Source: a virus. Taken from it: a stretch of 40,513 nucleotides of DNA. A program made the translations under genes and the position numbers. Positions 29,658 through 38,355 of this stretch are shown piece by piece (the first letter of the stretch is position 1; every line of letters begins with the position of its first letter). Under the pieces are notes generated by a model. The model was not told the origin of the DNA. It saw nothing but the letters and a program-made list of their open reading frames with translations, and ran no database searches. The stretch lies in IMG/VR virus record IMGVR_UViG_3300036781_000138, positions 1 through 40,513 of that record, one strand, 5' to 3'.

Positions 29658-30538
29658 TGGCAGGCGTAGACCTTTCGAAACTCCCTTCGCCTGATGCTAT
29701 CGAAACGATCAGTTACGACGACATCAAAGCGCAGATCATTGCCGCCCTTGGGCCCGACTATCAGAACATGGTGGAGTCGGACCCAGGCATGAAGGTGGCC
29801 GGAATCGCCGCTTATCGCGAAACGCTGGTGCGCAAGCGGGCGAACGACGCCGTACGAGCGTGCATGCTCGCCTTTGCACGGGAGGCCGACCTCGACCAGC
29901 TCGGGGCGAACAACGACGTTCCGCGCCTTGTCGTCACGCCTGGCGACCCTAACGCCAGCCCTCCTATTCCCGATGTGATGGAGGAGGACGAGCCCTATCG
30001 GGCACGCATCCAGCTATCGTTTGAGGGATACACGACCGCGGGTAGCGACGGCAGCTATCGATTTCACGCGCTGTCCGCGACGGGCAAGGTTATCGATGTC
30101 AAGCCGCTATCGCCGTCGCCTGGCGTCGTTGACGTGTACGTACTGTCGAACGAGGGCAACGGCACGCCGTCTCAGGCGACGCTCGACGCCGTGACGGCCG
30201 CGCTGTCTGCCGAACTTGTCCGCCCCATGACGGACAACGTCAACGTTAAGCCGGCCGATATCGTCGAATACGAAATCGTCGCCGAGCTAACCCTGTATCC
30301 GGGGCCGGATAGCTCCGTCGTACTCGGGGCATCGGAAGAAAAAGCGCAGGCGTACGCCGATAGCATCCAGCGGCTCGGCTACGACGTGAGCCTGTCGGGT
30401 ATCGATGGCGCGCTACACCAGCCTGGCGTACAGAACGTCGTACGCACGTCTCCCGCTTCGTTCATCGAAATTGCGGATAACCAGGCGTCCTACTGCACGA
30501 AGATAACCGTAACAGTAGCGTCTCAGACCGATGACTGA
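29657..30538 (+). CDS. Baseplate protein J
   Basis: A 293-residue P2 gpJ-like baseplate wedge protein: N-terminal helices with AAYRETLVRKRANDAVRA and AFAREADLDQLGANN, then a beta domain (YRARIQLSFEGYTTAGSDGS). Starts in the W stop (TAATG) and overlaps the I gene by eight bases. Confidence 0.93.
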   Translation: MAGVDLSKLPSPDAIETISYDDIKAQIIAALGPDYQNMVESDPGMKVAGIAAYRETLVRKRANDAVRACMLAFAREADLDQLGANNDVPRLVVTPGDPNASPPIPDVMEEDEPYRARIQLSFEGYTTAGSDGSYRFHALSATGKVIDVKPLSPSPGVVDVYVLSNEGNGTPSQATLDAVTAALSAELVRPMTDNVNVKPADIVEYEIVAELTLYPGPDSSVVLGASEEKAQAYADSIQRLGYDVSLSGIDGALHQPGVQNVVRTSPASFIEIADNQASYCTKITVTVASQTDD

Positions 30539-31067
30539 GAGCCTTCTCCCACCGAATGCGACGCCATTCGAGATAGCGCTGGAAGGCGCTACCGCACGCC
30601 TTGGCGCAGTGCCGGTTGAAATCATCGCAACCATGCAATCGCCGCAGAACTGCCCCGCCGAAATCCTCCCGTGGCTTGCGTGGGCCTTCAGCGTCGACGA
30701 TTGGGACGACACCTGGAGCGAGGCTCAGAAGCGCGCGACCGTTGCCGCCTCGTACCAGGTCCACCGGCATAAGGGAACGATCGGCGCGGTGCGCGCAGCG
30801 CTCGCCGCCCTGGGCATTCAGATCGACGTCGTCGAGTGGTTCCAGGAGTCGCCGCCAGGTGATCCGTACACCTTCCGATTGAGCGTGGGCATCGACCAGG
30901 ACGGGGTCAGTCAGCAGCAATACGCGCGAATCCTCAGCGTCGTGAATTCATCGAAAAACCTCCGATCACACATGACGTCCGTGGACGTTGAGATTGCGAC
31001 GCGATCCGACCTGTTCATGGCCGCGGCTACGGGCGTCGGCTTCAACATTTGCGTACTTCCTGGGTAA
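30531..31067 (+). CDS. Tail protein I
   Basis: A 178-residue P2 gpI-like baseplate protein: SLLPPNATPFEIALEGATAR, CPAEILPWLAWAFSVDDWDD, SYQVHRHKGTIGAVRAALAA. Bridges baseplate and fibre in P2-like tails. Follows the J-I-H gene order. Confidence 0.93.
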   Translation: MTESLLPPNATPFEIALEGATARLGAVPVEIIATMQSPQNCPAEILPWLAWAFSVDDWDDTWSEAQKRATVAASYQVHRHKGTIGAVRAALAALGIQIDVVEWFQESPPGDPYTFRLSVGIDQDGVSQQQYARILSVVNSSKNLRSHMTSVDVEIATRSDLFMAAATGVGFNICVLPG

Positions 31068-31070
31068 CCG

Positions 31071-32660
31071 ATGCAGACCTATAAGACAATCCTCACGAAT
31101 AAGGGCCTCGCGCTCTCGGCTTCGTCTGATACGAGCGGGAAGCCGCTCGCGCTCTCGCACATGGCGATCGGCGACGGCGGTGGTAATGCGACCACGCCTG
31201 ACCCGGCGCAGACTTCGCTTGTCCGTGAGGTCTATCGGGACGTCATTAGCAACATTACGCCTAACCCGAACGTCCCCGGCCAGTTCACGGCTGAGGTCAA
31301 CGTACCGTCTTCTGTCGGCGGATTCACGATCCGAGAGGCGTGCATTCTGACCACCGACGGCGACCTTTTCGCAGTGTGCAACACCCCGGCGACTTACAAG
31401 TCCACGCTTTCCGAAGGCTCGTTCGGCGACGGGACCGTGAAAATGGTTTTCCAGCTAGCGAACGCGGCGACGGTCAACCTTTCCATTGATACGTCGATCG
31501 TTATGGCGACGCGTCAGTGGGTGGTGAACAACATCACGTCGGCGGCGATCCTTCCTGGCGGGCTCACGCACCAGATGCTTTCGAAGAAGTCGAACGCGGA
31601 CGGCGATGTCGTGTGGGTCGACCCGAGCGCGGCTGTCCAGGTCATTGTCGACACCATCGAAGAAACTCAAACGCTCGCAGCGAATCAGTTGCTTGTGAAC
31701 CTCACGAAGGTTACGACGTCGGCGCTCGCTGTTTATGTCAACGGTACGCGTTTGATGGCGAGCGAGTGGGCGGAAACGACTGCAACCCAATTTTCTCTTA
31801 CGAAGACGTATGCCGCCGGAACGAAGGTCACCGCCGTGCAGAACGAGCAGACGGGACAGACCGACGTACTCCGGCGCGCAAACAATCTTTCTGACGTCGC
31901 CAATCCGGCTACGTCGCTAGCCAATCTAGGGGGCGTAGCGAAGACGGGCGGAGCGATGGCCGGCGCTCTCGCGCTGTTTGGTGGCGATACGGGCGTAACG
32001 CCTCCGCAGTTCGACCGCGATACGTCTCTCGCAACGACCGAGTTCGTGCAGAACGTCGGCGAGCACTACGCGGGCGTCTTCCCGTTCCAGGCAAATACCG
32101 CGCTCAACTCGACCCACGTTGGCTCGTTTGTTTACGCCTACGGAAACACTGCACTCACGTTTGCCATGCCTGCGGCGGCGGGGCTACAGGCAGGCGTATG
32201 CCTTACCATCTTGAATGCGTCGTCCTTCCCGCTCTCCCTGAGCGCACCGACGAACACTCACTTCAACTTCGGTCAGACGCAGCTTGATACCGTCATTTTG
32301 CAGTCGGGCGACTCCATCACGTTCACGCTTGTGGGCAGCTCGTGGTTCGCGGCAGGCGGGAACGGCATGGATCAATATTCCACGTCTTTCTATCGCGGCA
32401 CCGGCTACCAGAAGCTACCTAGCGGCTTCATCATCCAATGGGGCATTCAGCCGACGAACACGGGCGGCGACACCGTTGTGACGCTCCCGCTCGCGTTCCC
32501 GAATGGCCCCGTCTCTCTTTCCGTAACGGCATCCATCGTTAGTAGCGTGGGCTATGCCAACTATTGGAACTTTCTCAAGACGAGTTTCAACATGAACTCG
32601 TGGAGCAACGCAGGCACGCGCCTTGCGACACAGAACGCGTGGATCGCAATCGGGTACTAA
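31071..32660 (+). CDS. Tail fibre protein (H-like)
   Basis: A 529-residue fibre. The N-terminal 150 residues match the P2 H/phage tail-collar attachment region (YKTILTNKGLALSASSDTSG; LALSHMAIGDGGG). Then a shaft region with NNLSDVANPATSLANLGGVA repeats and a GGDTGVTPPQFDRDTSLATT segment. The C terminus, from about 445, is a gp53-like receptor domain (GYQKLPSGFIIQWG; VVTLPLAFPNGPVSLSVTAS). It determines the host range. Confidence 0.92.
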   Translation: MQTYKTILTNKGLALSASSDTSGKPLALSHMAIGDGGGNATTPDPAQTSLVREVYRDVISNITPNPNVPGQFTAEVNVPSSVGGFTIREACILTTDGDLFAVCNTPATYKSTLSEGSFGDGTVKMVFQLANAATVNLSIDTSIVMATRQWVVNNITSAAILPGGLTHQMLSKKSNADGDVVWVDPSAAVQVIVDTIEETQTLAANQLLVNLTKVTTSALAVYVNGTRLMASEWAETTATQFSLTKTYAAGTKVTAVQNEQTGQTDVLRRANNLSDVANPATSLANLGGVAKTGGAMAGALALFGGDTGVTPPQFDRDTSLATTEFVQNVGEHYAGVFPFQANTALNSTHVGSFVYAYGNTALTFAMPAAAGLQAGVCLTILNASSFPLSLSAPTNTHFNFGQTQLDTVILQSGDSITFTLVGSSWFAAGGNGMDQYSTSFYRGTGYQKLPSGFIIQWGIQPTNTGGDTVVTLPLAFPNGPVSLSVTASIVSSVGYANYWNFLKTSFNMNSWSNAGTRLATQNAWIAIGY

Positions 32661-32668
32661 GGGAAAAC

Positions 32669-33253
32669 ATGGGCCAGAAATTCGCAGCATACGACGCGCA
32701 GGGCGTAATTAACGGCTTCTACGATAGCGCCGATAGCCCCCTACCAGATGGCGTCGCCGCCATCGCGATCACTGCCGATCAGTGGTTTGCGTGTATCACA
32801 ACGCCTGGATACGTCGTGCGTAACGGCGTGCTCGTTGCGCCGACCCCGCTAACTGACGCGGAAAAGCTCGCCGCGCTTCAGCCAGCGCTTTGCGTTGAGA
32901 TCGACGCCGCCGCCGATGCGGCATATGTGGCTATTGGCGGCTCAAGCCCTGGACGATTGGCCGAGTATCAGCAGGCAAGCACGGACGCGAACGCCTATCG
33001 TGCCGCAGGTTACGACGGGACAATCCCCCCGACCATTCTTTGCCAGTGCATCGCGTCGGGACAGACGCCGCAGCAGGCGACGGACGACATCATCGCCATG
33101 GCTACCGCTTGGAACCAGGCGCTAGTCGCTATTCGATCCGCTCGCCTCATCGGTAAGTCAAAGGTGAATGCGTCGACGACCAGCGTTGATGCGCAAGCCC
33201 AGGCTGACGCGGCGATGGCGAACATCATGGCAGTTGCAAGCGCGACAGAATAA
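32669..33253 (+). CDS. Tail-fibre-associated / assembly-like protein
   Basis: A 194-residue protein following the fibre. The start resembles fibre assembly proteins (KFAAYDAQGVINGFYDSADS; ITADQWFACITTPGYVVRNG). The C-terminal half is helical and Ala-rich, with no known motif. Likely chaperone for fibre trimerisation (P2 G position). Start ATG 32669 after GGGAAA. Confidence 0.78.
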   Translation: MGQKFAAYDAQGVINGFYDSADSPLPDGVAAIAITADQWFACITTPGYVVRNGVLVAPTPLTDAEKLAALQPALCVEIDAAADAAYVAIGGSSPGRLAEYQQASTDANAYRAAGYDGTIPPTILCQCIASGQTPQQATDDIIAMATAWNQALVAIRSARLIGKSKVNASTTSVDAQAQADAAMANIMAVASATE

Positions 33254-33255
33254 CC

Positions 33256-33272
33256 GGAAATCCCCATAGAGG
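33256..33272 (+). repeat. Late-region 17-bp repeat, copy 5
   Basis: Exact copy, intergenic, three bases after the fibre-assembly stop; followed by the terminator-like hairpin before the sheath gene. Confidence 0.88.
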
Positions 33273-33285
33273 GACCAGGTGCATG

Positions 33286-33329
33286 AAGCCCGGAAGATTG
33301 ATGTTGTCCCATCAATCACCGGGCTTTTT
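33286..33329 (+). terminator. Terminator-like hairpin two bases before the sheath start codon
   Basis: Two-part stem: AAGCCCGG with CCGGGCTT and, inside, GATTGAT (33296-33302) with ATCAATC (33311-33317), loop GTTGTCCC, then TTTTT. By rule it is a good Rho-independent terminator, yet the sheath ATG follows at 33332. In P2, the sheath starts its own transcription unit at this place. Confidence 0.8.
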
Positions 33330-33331
33330 GC

Positions 33332-34537
33332 ATGGCTGCTATCGGCAACTTCTTTCATGGCGTGCAGGTCGTTTTCATCGACGACGGTACGCGCAGCATC
33401 GCCGTCGCGTCGACGAGCGTAATCGGCATCGTCGGAACCGCGCCTCGTGCGGACGTCGATACCTTCCCCATCAACAAGCCCGTCGTGATCGCGGGTTCGC
33501 CTGCCATGGCCGCAAAGCTCCTGACGGCAGTCGGTGCCAGCGACGGTACGCTTCCGGCGCATGTCAACGCGATTCTGGAGCAGTCGAAAGCCGTTATCGT
33601 CGTGGTGCGGGTCGAGGAAGGCGAAACCGACGCCGAGACTCTGGCGAACGTGGTCGGCGGCGTCAACGCAAACGGCACGTACGAAGGCGTGCACGCATTC
33701 CTTGCCGCCGAATCGCTCGCTCAGGTCAAACCGCGAATTCTTATCGCGCCGGGATTCACCCACCAGGAAGGCGGAACCGCTGGCAACCCGACGAGCAACG
33801 CCGTCGTTGCCGAGCTGAAGGGCGTTTCGAACACCCTCCGCGCGATCTACCTGAAGGATGGTCCGAGCACGACCGACGCCGCGGCGCTCGCCTCGCCGAC
33901 GCTGTACGACGACAAGCGCGCGTACATGGTCGAGAACCGCTGCCTCACTACCGACGACGAAGGTAACACGGTGCCGGTGTGGGGTAGTGCGGTAGCCGCT
34001 GGCTTGTTCGCCGCCAAGGACAACGCGGTCGGCTGGTGGGCATCGCCGTCGAACCAGACCGCCTCCGGCGTCGTGGGTGTCGAGCGCGCCATTCCGTTCA
34101 GCATGTCCGATGCCACCGCTGCGTCGAACATTCTCAACGCCGCCAAGGTGAACCTGTTCGTACAGCAGAACGGTACGCGGTTGTGGGGAAACCTCACGCT
34201 CTCCACCGACCCGAAGTGGCAGTTCATCAACATCGTCCGTACGGCCGACATCATCGCCGACAGCCTGGAGGCCGCACATCTGTGGGCCGTCGACCAGGGC
34301 ATCACGAAGAACTATGTCACCGAAGTGCAGGAAGGCGTTAACGCGTTCCTCCGCGACCTGACGCTGAAGGGCGCGATTCTCGGCGGCGAGTGCTGGGTTG
34401 ACCCCGACCTCAACCCGGCCAGCCAGATCACGCAGGGCAATGTCTTTTGGGACTTCGACTTTGGCGGCGTGTATCCCGGCCAGAGCCTCACCTTCCGCAT
34501 GCACATGACCGACAAGTACATCAAGGACATTTTTTAA
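33332..34537 (+). CDS. Contractile tail sheath protein (FI-like)
   Basis: A 401-residue P2 FI-like sheath subunit: FFHGVQVVFIDDGTRSIAVA at the N terminus, VIGIVGTAPRAD, LIAPGFTHQ, and a conserved C terminus (QGNVFWDFDFGGVYPGQSL, RMHMTDKYIKDIF). It must be made in large amounts, yet no Shine-Dalgarno is seen before ATG 33332, because the preceding bases are the hairpin and T-tract. Confidence 0.95.
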   Translation: MAAIGNFFHGVQVVFIDDGTRSIAVASTSVIGIVGTAPRADVDTFPINKPVVIAGSPAMAAKLLTAVGASDGTLPAHVNAILEQSKAVIVVVRVEEGETDAETLANVVGGVNANGTYEGVHAFLAAESLAQVKPRILIAPGFTHQEGGTAGNPTSNAVVAELKGVSNTLRAIYLKDGPSTTDAAALASPTLYDDKRAYMVENRCLTTDDEGNTVPVWGSAVAAGLFAAKDNAVGWWASPSNQTASGVVGVERAIPFSMSDATAASNILNAAKVNLFVQQNGTRLWGNLTLSTDPKWQFINIVRTADIIADSLEAAHLWAVDQGITKNYVTEVQEGVNAFLRDLTLKGAILGGECWVDPDLNPASQITQGNVFWDFDFGGVYPGQSLTFRMHMTDKYIKDIF

Positions 34538-34540
34538 GCC

Positions 34541-35047
34541 ATGAGCGCACGCGACGTTCTCAAAAATCTTAACGCCTTCGTCAACGGTATCGGCTATGCC
34601 GGCCAGGTCGACGAATACAACCCGCCGAAACAGACCCTCAAGCTTGAGGAGTTCATGGGCGGCGGCATGTTCGCCCCGGCGGAAATCACGATGGCGATGG
34701 AGAAGATGGAGGCGGACCTCTCCATCCTCGCATACGACGCCCTCATCCTTTCCGACTTCAGCATTGCAGAGGGTAACAACACCTCGCTGACCGTCCGCGG
34801 TCACCTGGAGAGCTTCGACGGCACGAAGTCGGGCGTCGTGCACATCCTGCGCGGAAAGATCAAGGAACTTGACCGCGGCTCCTGGAAGCCCGGCGAGAAG
34901 GCGCTCCTTAAGCTGAGCATGGCGGTCACCTATTTCAAGGAAACCCGCGACGGTGTCGTGATCCACGAAATCGACCCGGCGAACATGAAATACGTCGTCG
35001 GCGGTATCGACGTCCTCGCAATCGCCCGCGCCAATCTCGGCATTTAA
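34541..35047 (+). CDS. Major tail tube protein (FII-like)
   Basis: A 168-residue P2 FII-like tube protein (DVLKNLNAFVNGIGYAGQVD; LKLEEFMGGGMFAPAEITMA; TSLTVRGHLESFDGTKSGV). Three bases after the sheath stop. Followed by the hairpin at 35064-35086. Confidence 0.94.
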   Translation: MSARDVLKNLNAFVNGIGYAGQVDEYNPPKQTLKLEEFMGGGMFAPAEITMAMEKMEADLSILAYDALILSDFSIAEGNNTSLTVRGHLESFDGTKSGVVHILRGKIKELDRGSWKPGEKALLKLSMAVTYFKETRDGVVIHEIDPANMKYVVGGIDVLAIARANLGI

Positions 35048-35063
35048 TCCGAACCAACATCAA

Positions 35064-35086
35064 GCCGGCGGCTAACGGCCGCCGGC
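35064..35086 (+). terminator. Hairpin after the tail tube gene, possible attenuator
   Basis: GCCGGCGGC, loop TAACG, GCCGCCGGC, then ATCATTTC. A strong stem but weak T-tract; may stabilise sheath-tube mRNA or reduce downstream transcription. Confidence 0.6.
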
Positions 35087-35105
35087 ATCATTTCAGGGAA
35101 TCAAC

Positions 35106-35414
35106 GTGGCAAAGAAGAATATCGATACGTCGACCGACTCCGACCTCCCTTCCTACATCGTCGAGAATGACGACGGTTCCGCAGTCGTCACGCTGGTCAA
35201 GGCTGCGACGATCAACGGCGAGAAGGTGACGGAAATAACCATGCGTGAGCCGACCGTCGGCGACCTGAAGCGTGCGCAGAAGTCCAAGGGCACCGACGCC
35301 GAAAAGGACGTTTTCCTGATCGCGAACCTGTGCGAAATCGCTCCCGCTGACATCGACGCCCTGACGCTGCGTAATTACAGCCGCGTATCGGAATGCCTGG
35401 CGCTTTTTACCTAA
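35106..35414 (+). CDS. Tail assembly chaperone E
   Basis: A 102-residue protein in the position of P2 gpE, the tape-measure chaperone (KAATINGEKVTEITMREPTV; EKDVFLIANLCEIAPADIDA). It ends at CTT TTT ACC TAA, where a -1 slip would enter the E' frame. Confidence 0.88.
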   Translation: MAKKNIDTSTDSDLPSYIVENDDGSAVVTLVKAATINGEKVTEITMREPTVGDLKRAQKSKGTDAEKDVFLIANLCEIAPADIDALTLRNYSRVSECLALFT

Positions 35415-35548
35415 TCGGCGAGAAGTTCATCCGCGCAGGGATTCTCTCGCTGGCTTCACATACTGGCTGGGCCGAGTCCGAGATAAAGGCGATGCCTGTC
35501 TCGGACTTCCTCGACTATCTGGACGGGTTGCCGCGAAATGGCAAATAA
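35106..35548 (+). CDS. E-E' fusion by -1 ribosomal frameshift
   Basis: After Phe101 (TTT 35406-35408) a -1 slip on the TTTTT run continues in frame from TAC at 35408 for 46 codons to TAA at 35546-35548. The extension reads YLIGEKFIRAGILSLASHTG, then GWAESEIKAMPVSDFLDYL, which looks like real tail-chaperone sequence. E' overlaps the tape measure start by 11 bases, as in P2. The product would have about 147 residues. The 46-residue extension has no start codon of its own near its beginning, which supports the slip. Confidence 0.8.
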
Positions 35549-37886
35549 GCAATTCAAGGCATCGATCGTTCTCGGGGGCGTGGTATCCAGCTCCCTAAAG
35601 ACCGCCTTCGGCTCGACCGAGGGCGGTCTTAAGCGCATCGGCACGCAGGTCACAAACCTGACGTCTCGCCAGCGTCTTCTCGGAAAGACCATTCAGCAGT
35701 TCGCTCGCTCGGGACGTGACCTCACGAGCCTTCGCGCGAGCTATGCGGCTGTCACCGCCCAGGTGAACAAGCTGACCGCCGCGCAGGACCGCCTCACGGC
35801 CGCCAAGAAGCGCAGCGACAAGCTTCAGGCGATCGGCGGCAAGGTCGCGGGTGCGGGCGCCGCTATCGGCCTTGTAGGTGCCGCTGGCACCGCCGGCATT
35901 CTCGCCACCATGAGCGAGGCGAAGAAATACGCGATGGAGTCATCCCGCGTGAAGGCGCTCGGCCTGGACGATCGCACGACCGCAATGGCGATCGACTTCA
36001 GCTCGCGCATGAAGACCTTCGGCACGTCGCAGCTTGAGAACCTGACGCTCATGCGCGACGCGCTATCCGTGTTCGGCGATCTTCACCACGCCGAAATGGC
36101 GACGCCCATCCTGGCAAAGATGAAGTTTGCAAACTCGGCCTTCTACGGGAAGGAAAAGGGCGAGGAGAATGAAGCGCAGTTCATGGACATGCTGAAGGTG
36201 ATCGAGCTGCGCGGCGGCACGTCCAGTAAAGAGGAGTTCTCCAAGCAGGCCAACATGGTGCAGAAAGTCATTTCTGCAACGGGTGGTCGGGTTGGTGCCT
36301 CCGAATGGCGCAACCTGATTTCTACGGGCGGCCTTGCCGCGAAGGGCACGCGCGACGACGCGTTCTACTACCAGTTGGAAACACTCGTCCAGGAAATGGG
36401 CGGCGACCGCGTGGGCACTGGCCTGTCGGCGGCGTATTCGAACCTATACCAGGGGCGCACATCAAAGCGCGCAGCGATGAACCTGGATAAGTTCGGGCTG
36501 ATCGGTGACAAGTCCAAGGTAAAAAACGACAAGGTCGGCCAGATTGCACACCTTGACCCCGGCGCGCTGAAAGGTAGCGAGCTGTTCCGTCAGTCGCAAT
36601 ACGAGTGGATGAAACAGGTTCTTCTCCCGACGCTCGCGAAGAAGGGAATCACGAGCAAAGATCAGGTGCTTGACGCCATTGGCTCGATCTTCACGAACAA
36701 GAAAGCGGGCGACCTGTTCGGCGCGATGTACCTCCAGCAGGCGCAGATTGAAAAGAGCGAGCGCGTAAACCGCGGCGCATACGATATCGACCAGTTGAAC
36801 GGAGAAGGGCAGAACACACCGGAAGGTAAGCGCCTGGCCGCTGAGGCGAAGCTGCACGACCTGAAGCTCCGTGTCGGGCGCGACGTTCTTCCGCTCTACA
36901 CGAAGGGCCTCACGCTCGCGGCCGGCGCCCTGGAGCGCCTGAACAAGTTCGTTGACCGGCATCCGCGCCTGGCGAAAATGATGGTTGTAGGCGTTGCTGC
37001 GGTCGTTGCGGGCATGGCAGTCCTTGGCCCACTCTTGATCGCCGTTGGTAGTGCGCTTAGCGCGTACGCGGGTTACACGCTCTTGATCGCTAAGTTCGGT
37101 GCAGGTGCCGCTACGGCGACGGGTGAAATCGGCCTGTTCGGCAAGGCGCTTCGTCTCGTTGGTGGCGCAATTCGTTGGGTGGGTACGACGATCCTTGCGA
37201 GCCCGATTTTTTGGGCGGCTGCGGCAATCGGCGTCGTCGCATATGAGATTTACCGTCATTGGGATGGCGTGAAGGCTTTCTTTTCCCGGCTGTGGGTCGA
37301 CATTAAGTCGATTTTCGGCGGTGCGCTCGACTTCCTCATGGGTGTTGTGACGCTGGACTTCGGTCGAATGGGGAAGGGCATCGAGGAAATGTTCACGGGC
37401 GTTGGTTCGTTCGTGCAACACATCTTCGACGGTATCAATGCCGGTATCGCAACGATGGTGTCCGACGCGCTTACGGCCATGGGCCTGATCGATCAGAAGA
37501 AGCGTGAGATTGAAGTCGGCAAAGAGCGCGCGGCCAACGAAGAAAAGGACCGCGATTCCAAGTTGACCGCGGGCGTCGGTCTTTGGAGCAAGCTGAACAT
37601 CGGCGCCGTGCCGGCGCTGTATGCGATGTGGAATGCCCATAGTCAGCTCGCGGCGGCCAACGACAAGGCGGCGTCGGCGGAGAAGGGCGGAACGGGGTCC
37701 GTTCCGGCAATGGCGACGTCGGGCTCCACGGACGCCAGCACTACGGTTCACCAGACGAACGAGATCAACATCACGCAGCAGCCGGGGCAGGATTCGAAGG
37801 CACTCGCACGCGAAGTTGCCGGACACCTCCAGCGTGCGCAGGGTTCAGCGCAGCGCGGCCAGCTTATCGACTCGACGGGGCACTGA
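35538..37886 (+). CDS. Tail tape measure protein (T-like)
   Basis: A 782-residue protein setting the tail length. N-terminal coiled coil (LKRIGTQVTNLTSRQRLLGK; AQDRLTAAKKRSDKLQAIGG), then hydrophobic segments near residues 475-555 (MMVVGVAAVVAGMAVLGPLL; YTLLIAKFGAGAATATGEIG; STILASPIFW-like region) and a late coiled region. The length fits a moderate myovirus tail. C-terminal VHQTNEINITQQPGQDSKAL is a common tape-measure ending. Confidence 0.94.
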   Translation: MANKQFKASIVLGGVVSSSLKTAFGSTEGGLKRIGTQVTNLTSRQRLLGKTIQQFARSGRDLTSLRASYAAVTAQVNKLTAAQDRLTAAKKRSDKLQAIGGKVAGAGAAIGLVGAAGTAGILATMSEAKKYAMESSRVKALGLDDRTTAMAIDFSSRMKTFGTSQLENLTLMRDALSVFGDLHHAEMATPILAKMKFANSAFYGKEKGEENEAQFMDMLKVIELRGGTSSKEEFSKQANMVQKVISATGGRVGASEWRNLISTGGLAAKGTRDDAFYYQLETLVQEMGGDRVGTGLSAAYSNLYQGRTSKRAAMNLDKFGLIGDKSKVKNDKVGQIAHLDPGALKGSELFRQSQYEWMKQVLLPTLAKKGITSKDQVLDAIGSIFTNKKAGDLFGAMYLQQAQIEKSERVNRGAYDIDQLNGEGQNTPEGKRLAAEAKLHDLKLRVGRDVLPLYTKGLTLAAGALERLNKFVDRHPRLAKMMVVGVAAVVAGMAVLGPLLIAVGSALSAYAGYTLLIAKFGAGAATATGEIGLFGKALRLVGGAIRWVGTTILASPIFWAAAAIGVVAYEIYRHWDGVKAFFSRLWVDIKSIFGGALDFLMGVVTLDFGRMGKGIEEMFTGVGSFVQHIFDGINAGIATMVSDALTAMGLIDQKKREIEVGKERAANEEKDRDSKLTAGVGLWSKLNIGAVPALYAMWNAHSQLAAANDKAASAEKGGTGSVPAMATSGSTDASTTVHQTNEINITQQPGQDSKALAREVAGHLQRAQGSAQRGQLIDSTGH

Positions 37887-37887
37887 A

Positions 37888-38355
37888 GTGGGTAGTCAAT
37901 TCGTTACCGGCGTACTCGATACGATCCAGCAGGCACTCACGCAGACGAACGAAAGCGGTAACGCGCCTGTCTTGCTGATGCTCGGCGCGTTCAAGTTCAG
38001 CCTCAACACGGCCGTGTTTCAAGAGCGGAGGCGTTCCACCGAATACCGGTGGGCCGCCATCCCGCAGTTCCAGGACGTCGACGCGCTCCAGTACGTGGGG
38101 CTCGACGACACGATGTCACTGCCTGGTGTCGTCTATCCGGACTTCCGCGGGGACGATCAGCAGATCGAGCGCCTTCGAGCAATCGCAAGCCTGGGCAAGC
38201 CGCAGCGGCTTATCGACAGCGACGGCTCCGTCCTGGGCTATTGGGTCATCACGCAGGTTACCGACACGTCGTCTTTCTTCAAGGCTGACGGCGGCGCTCG
38301 CAAGCAGGAATTCGACGTTTCATTGAGGTTCTATGGCACAGACCTACCGCAGTAA
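37888..38355 (+). CDS. Tail protein U
   Basis: A 155-residue P2 gpU-like protein (VLLMLGAFKFSLNTAVFQER; STEYRWAAIPQFQDVDALQY; LIDSDGSVLGYWVITQVTDT). GTG start at 37888, one base after the tape measure stop. Thought to work at the tail tip. Overlaps gene X by 23 bp. Confidence 0.9.
   Translation: MGSQFVTGVLDTIQQALTQTNESGNAPVLLMLGAFKFSLNTAVFQERRRSTEYRWAAIPQFQDVDALQYVGLDDTMSLPGVVYPDFRGDDQQIERLRAIASLGKPQRLIDSDGSVLGYWVITQVTDTSSFFKADGGARKQEFDVSLRFYGTDLPQ

Noticed and set aside
33158-34966. Long leftward open frame opposite the sheath and tube genes
   Set aside because: An antisense shadow of two well-recognised structural genes in GC-rich DNA; Arg/His-rich with no motif.
36462-37826. 454-codon leftward open frame opposite the tape measure gene
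   Set aside because: Shadow of the tape measure gene, no domain and no plausible promoter.
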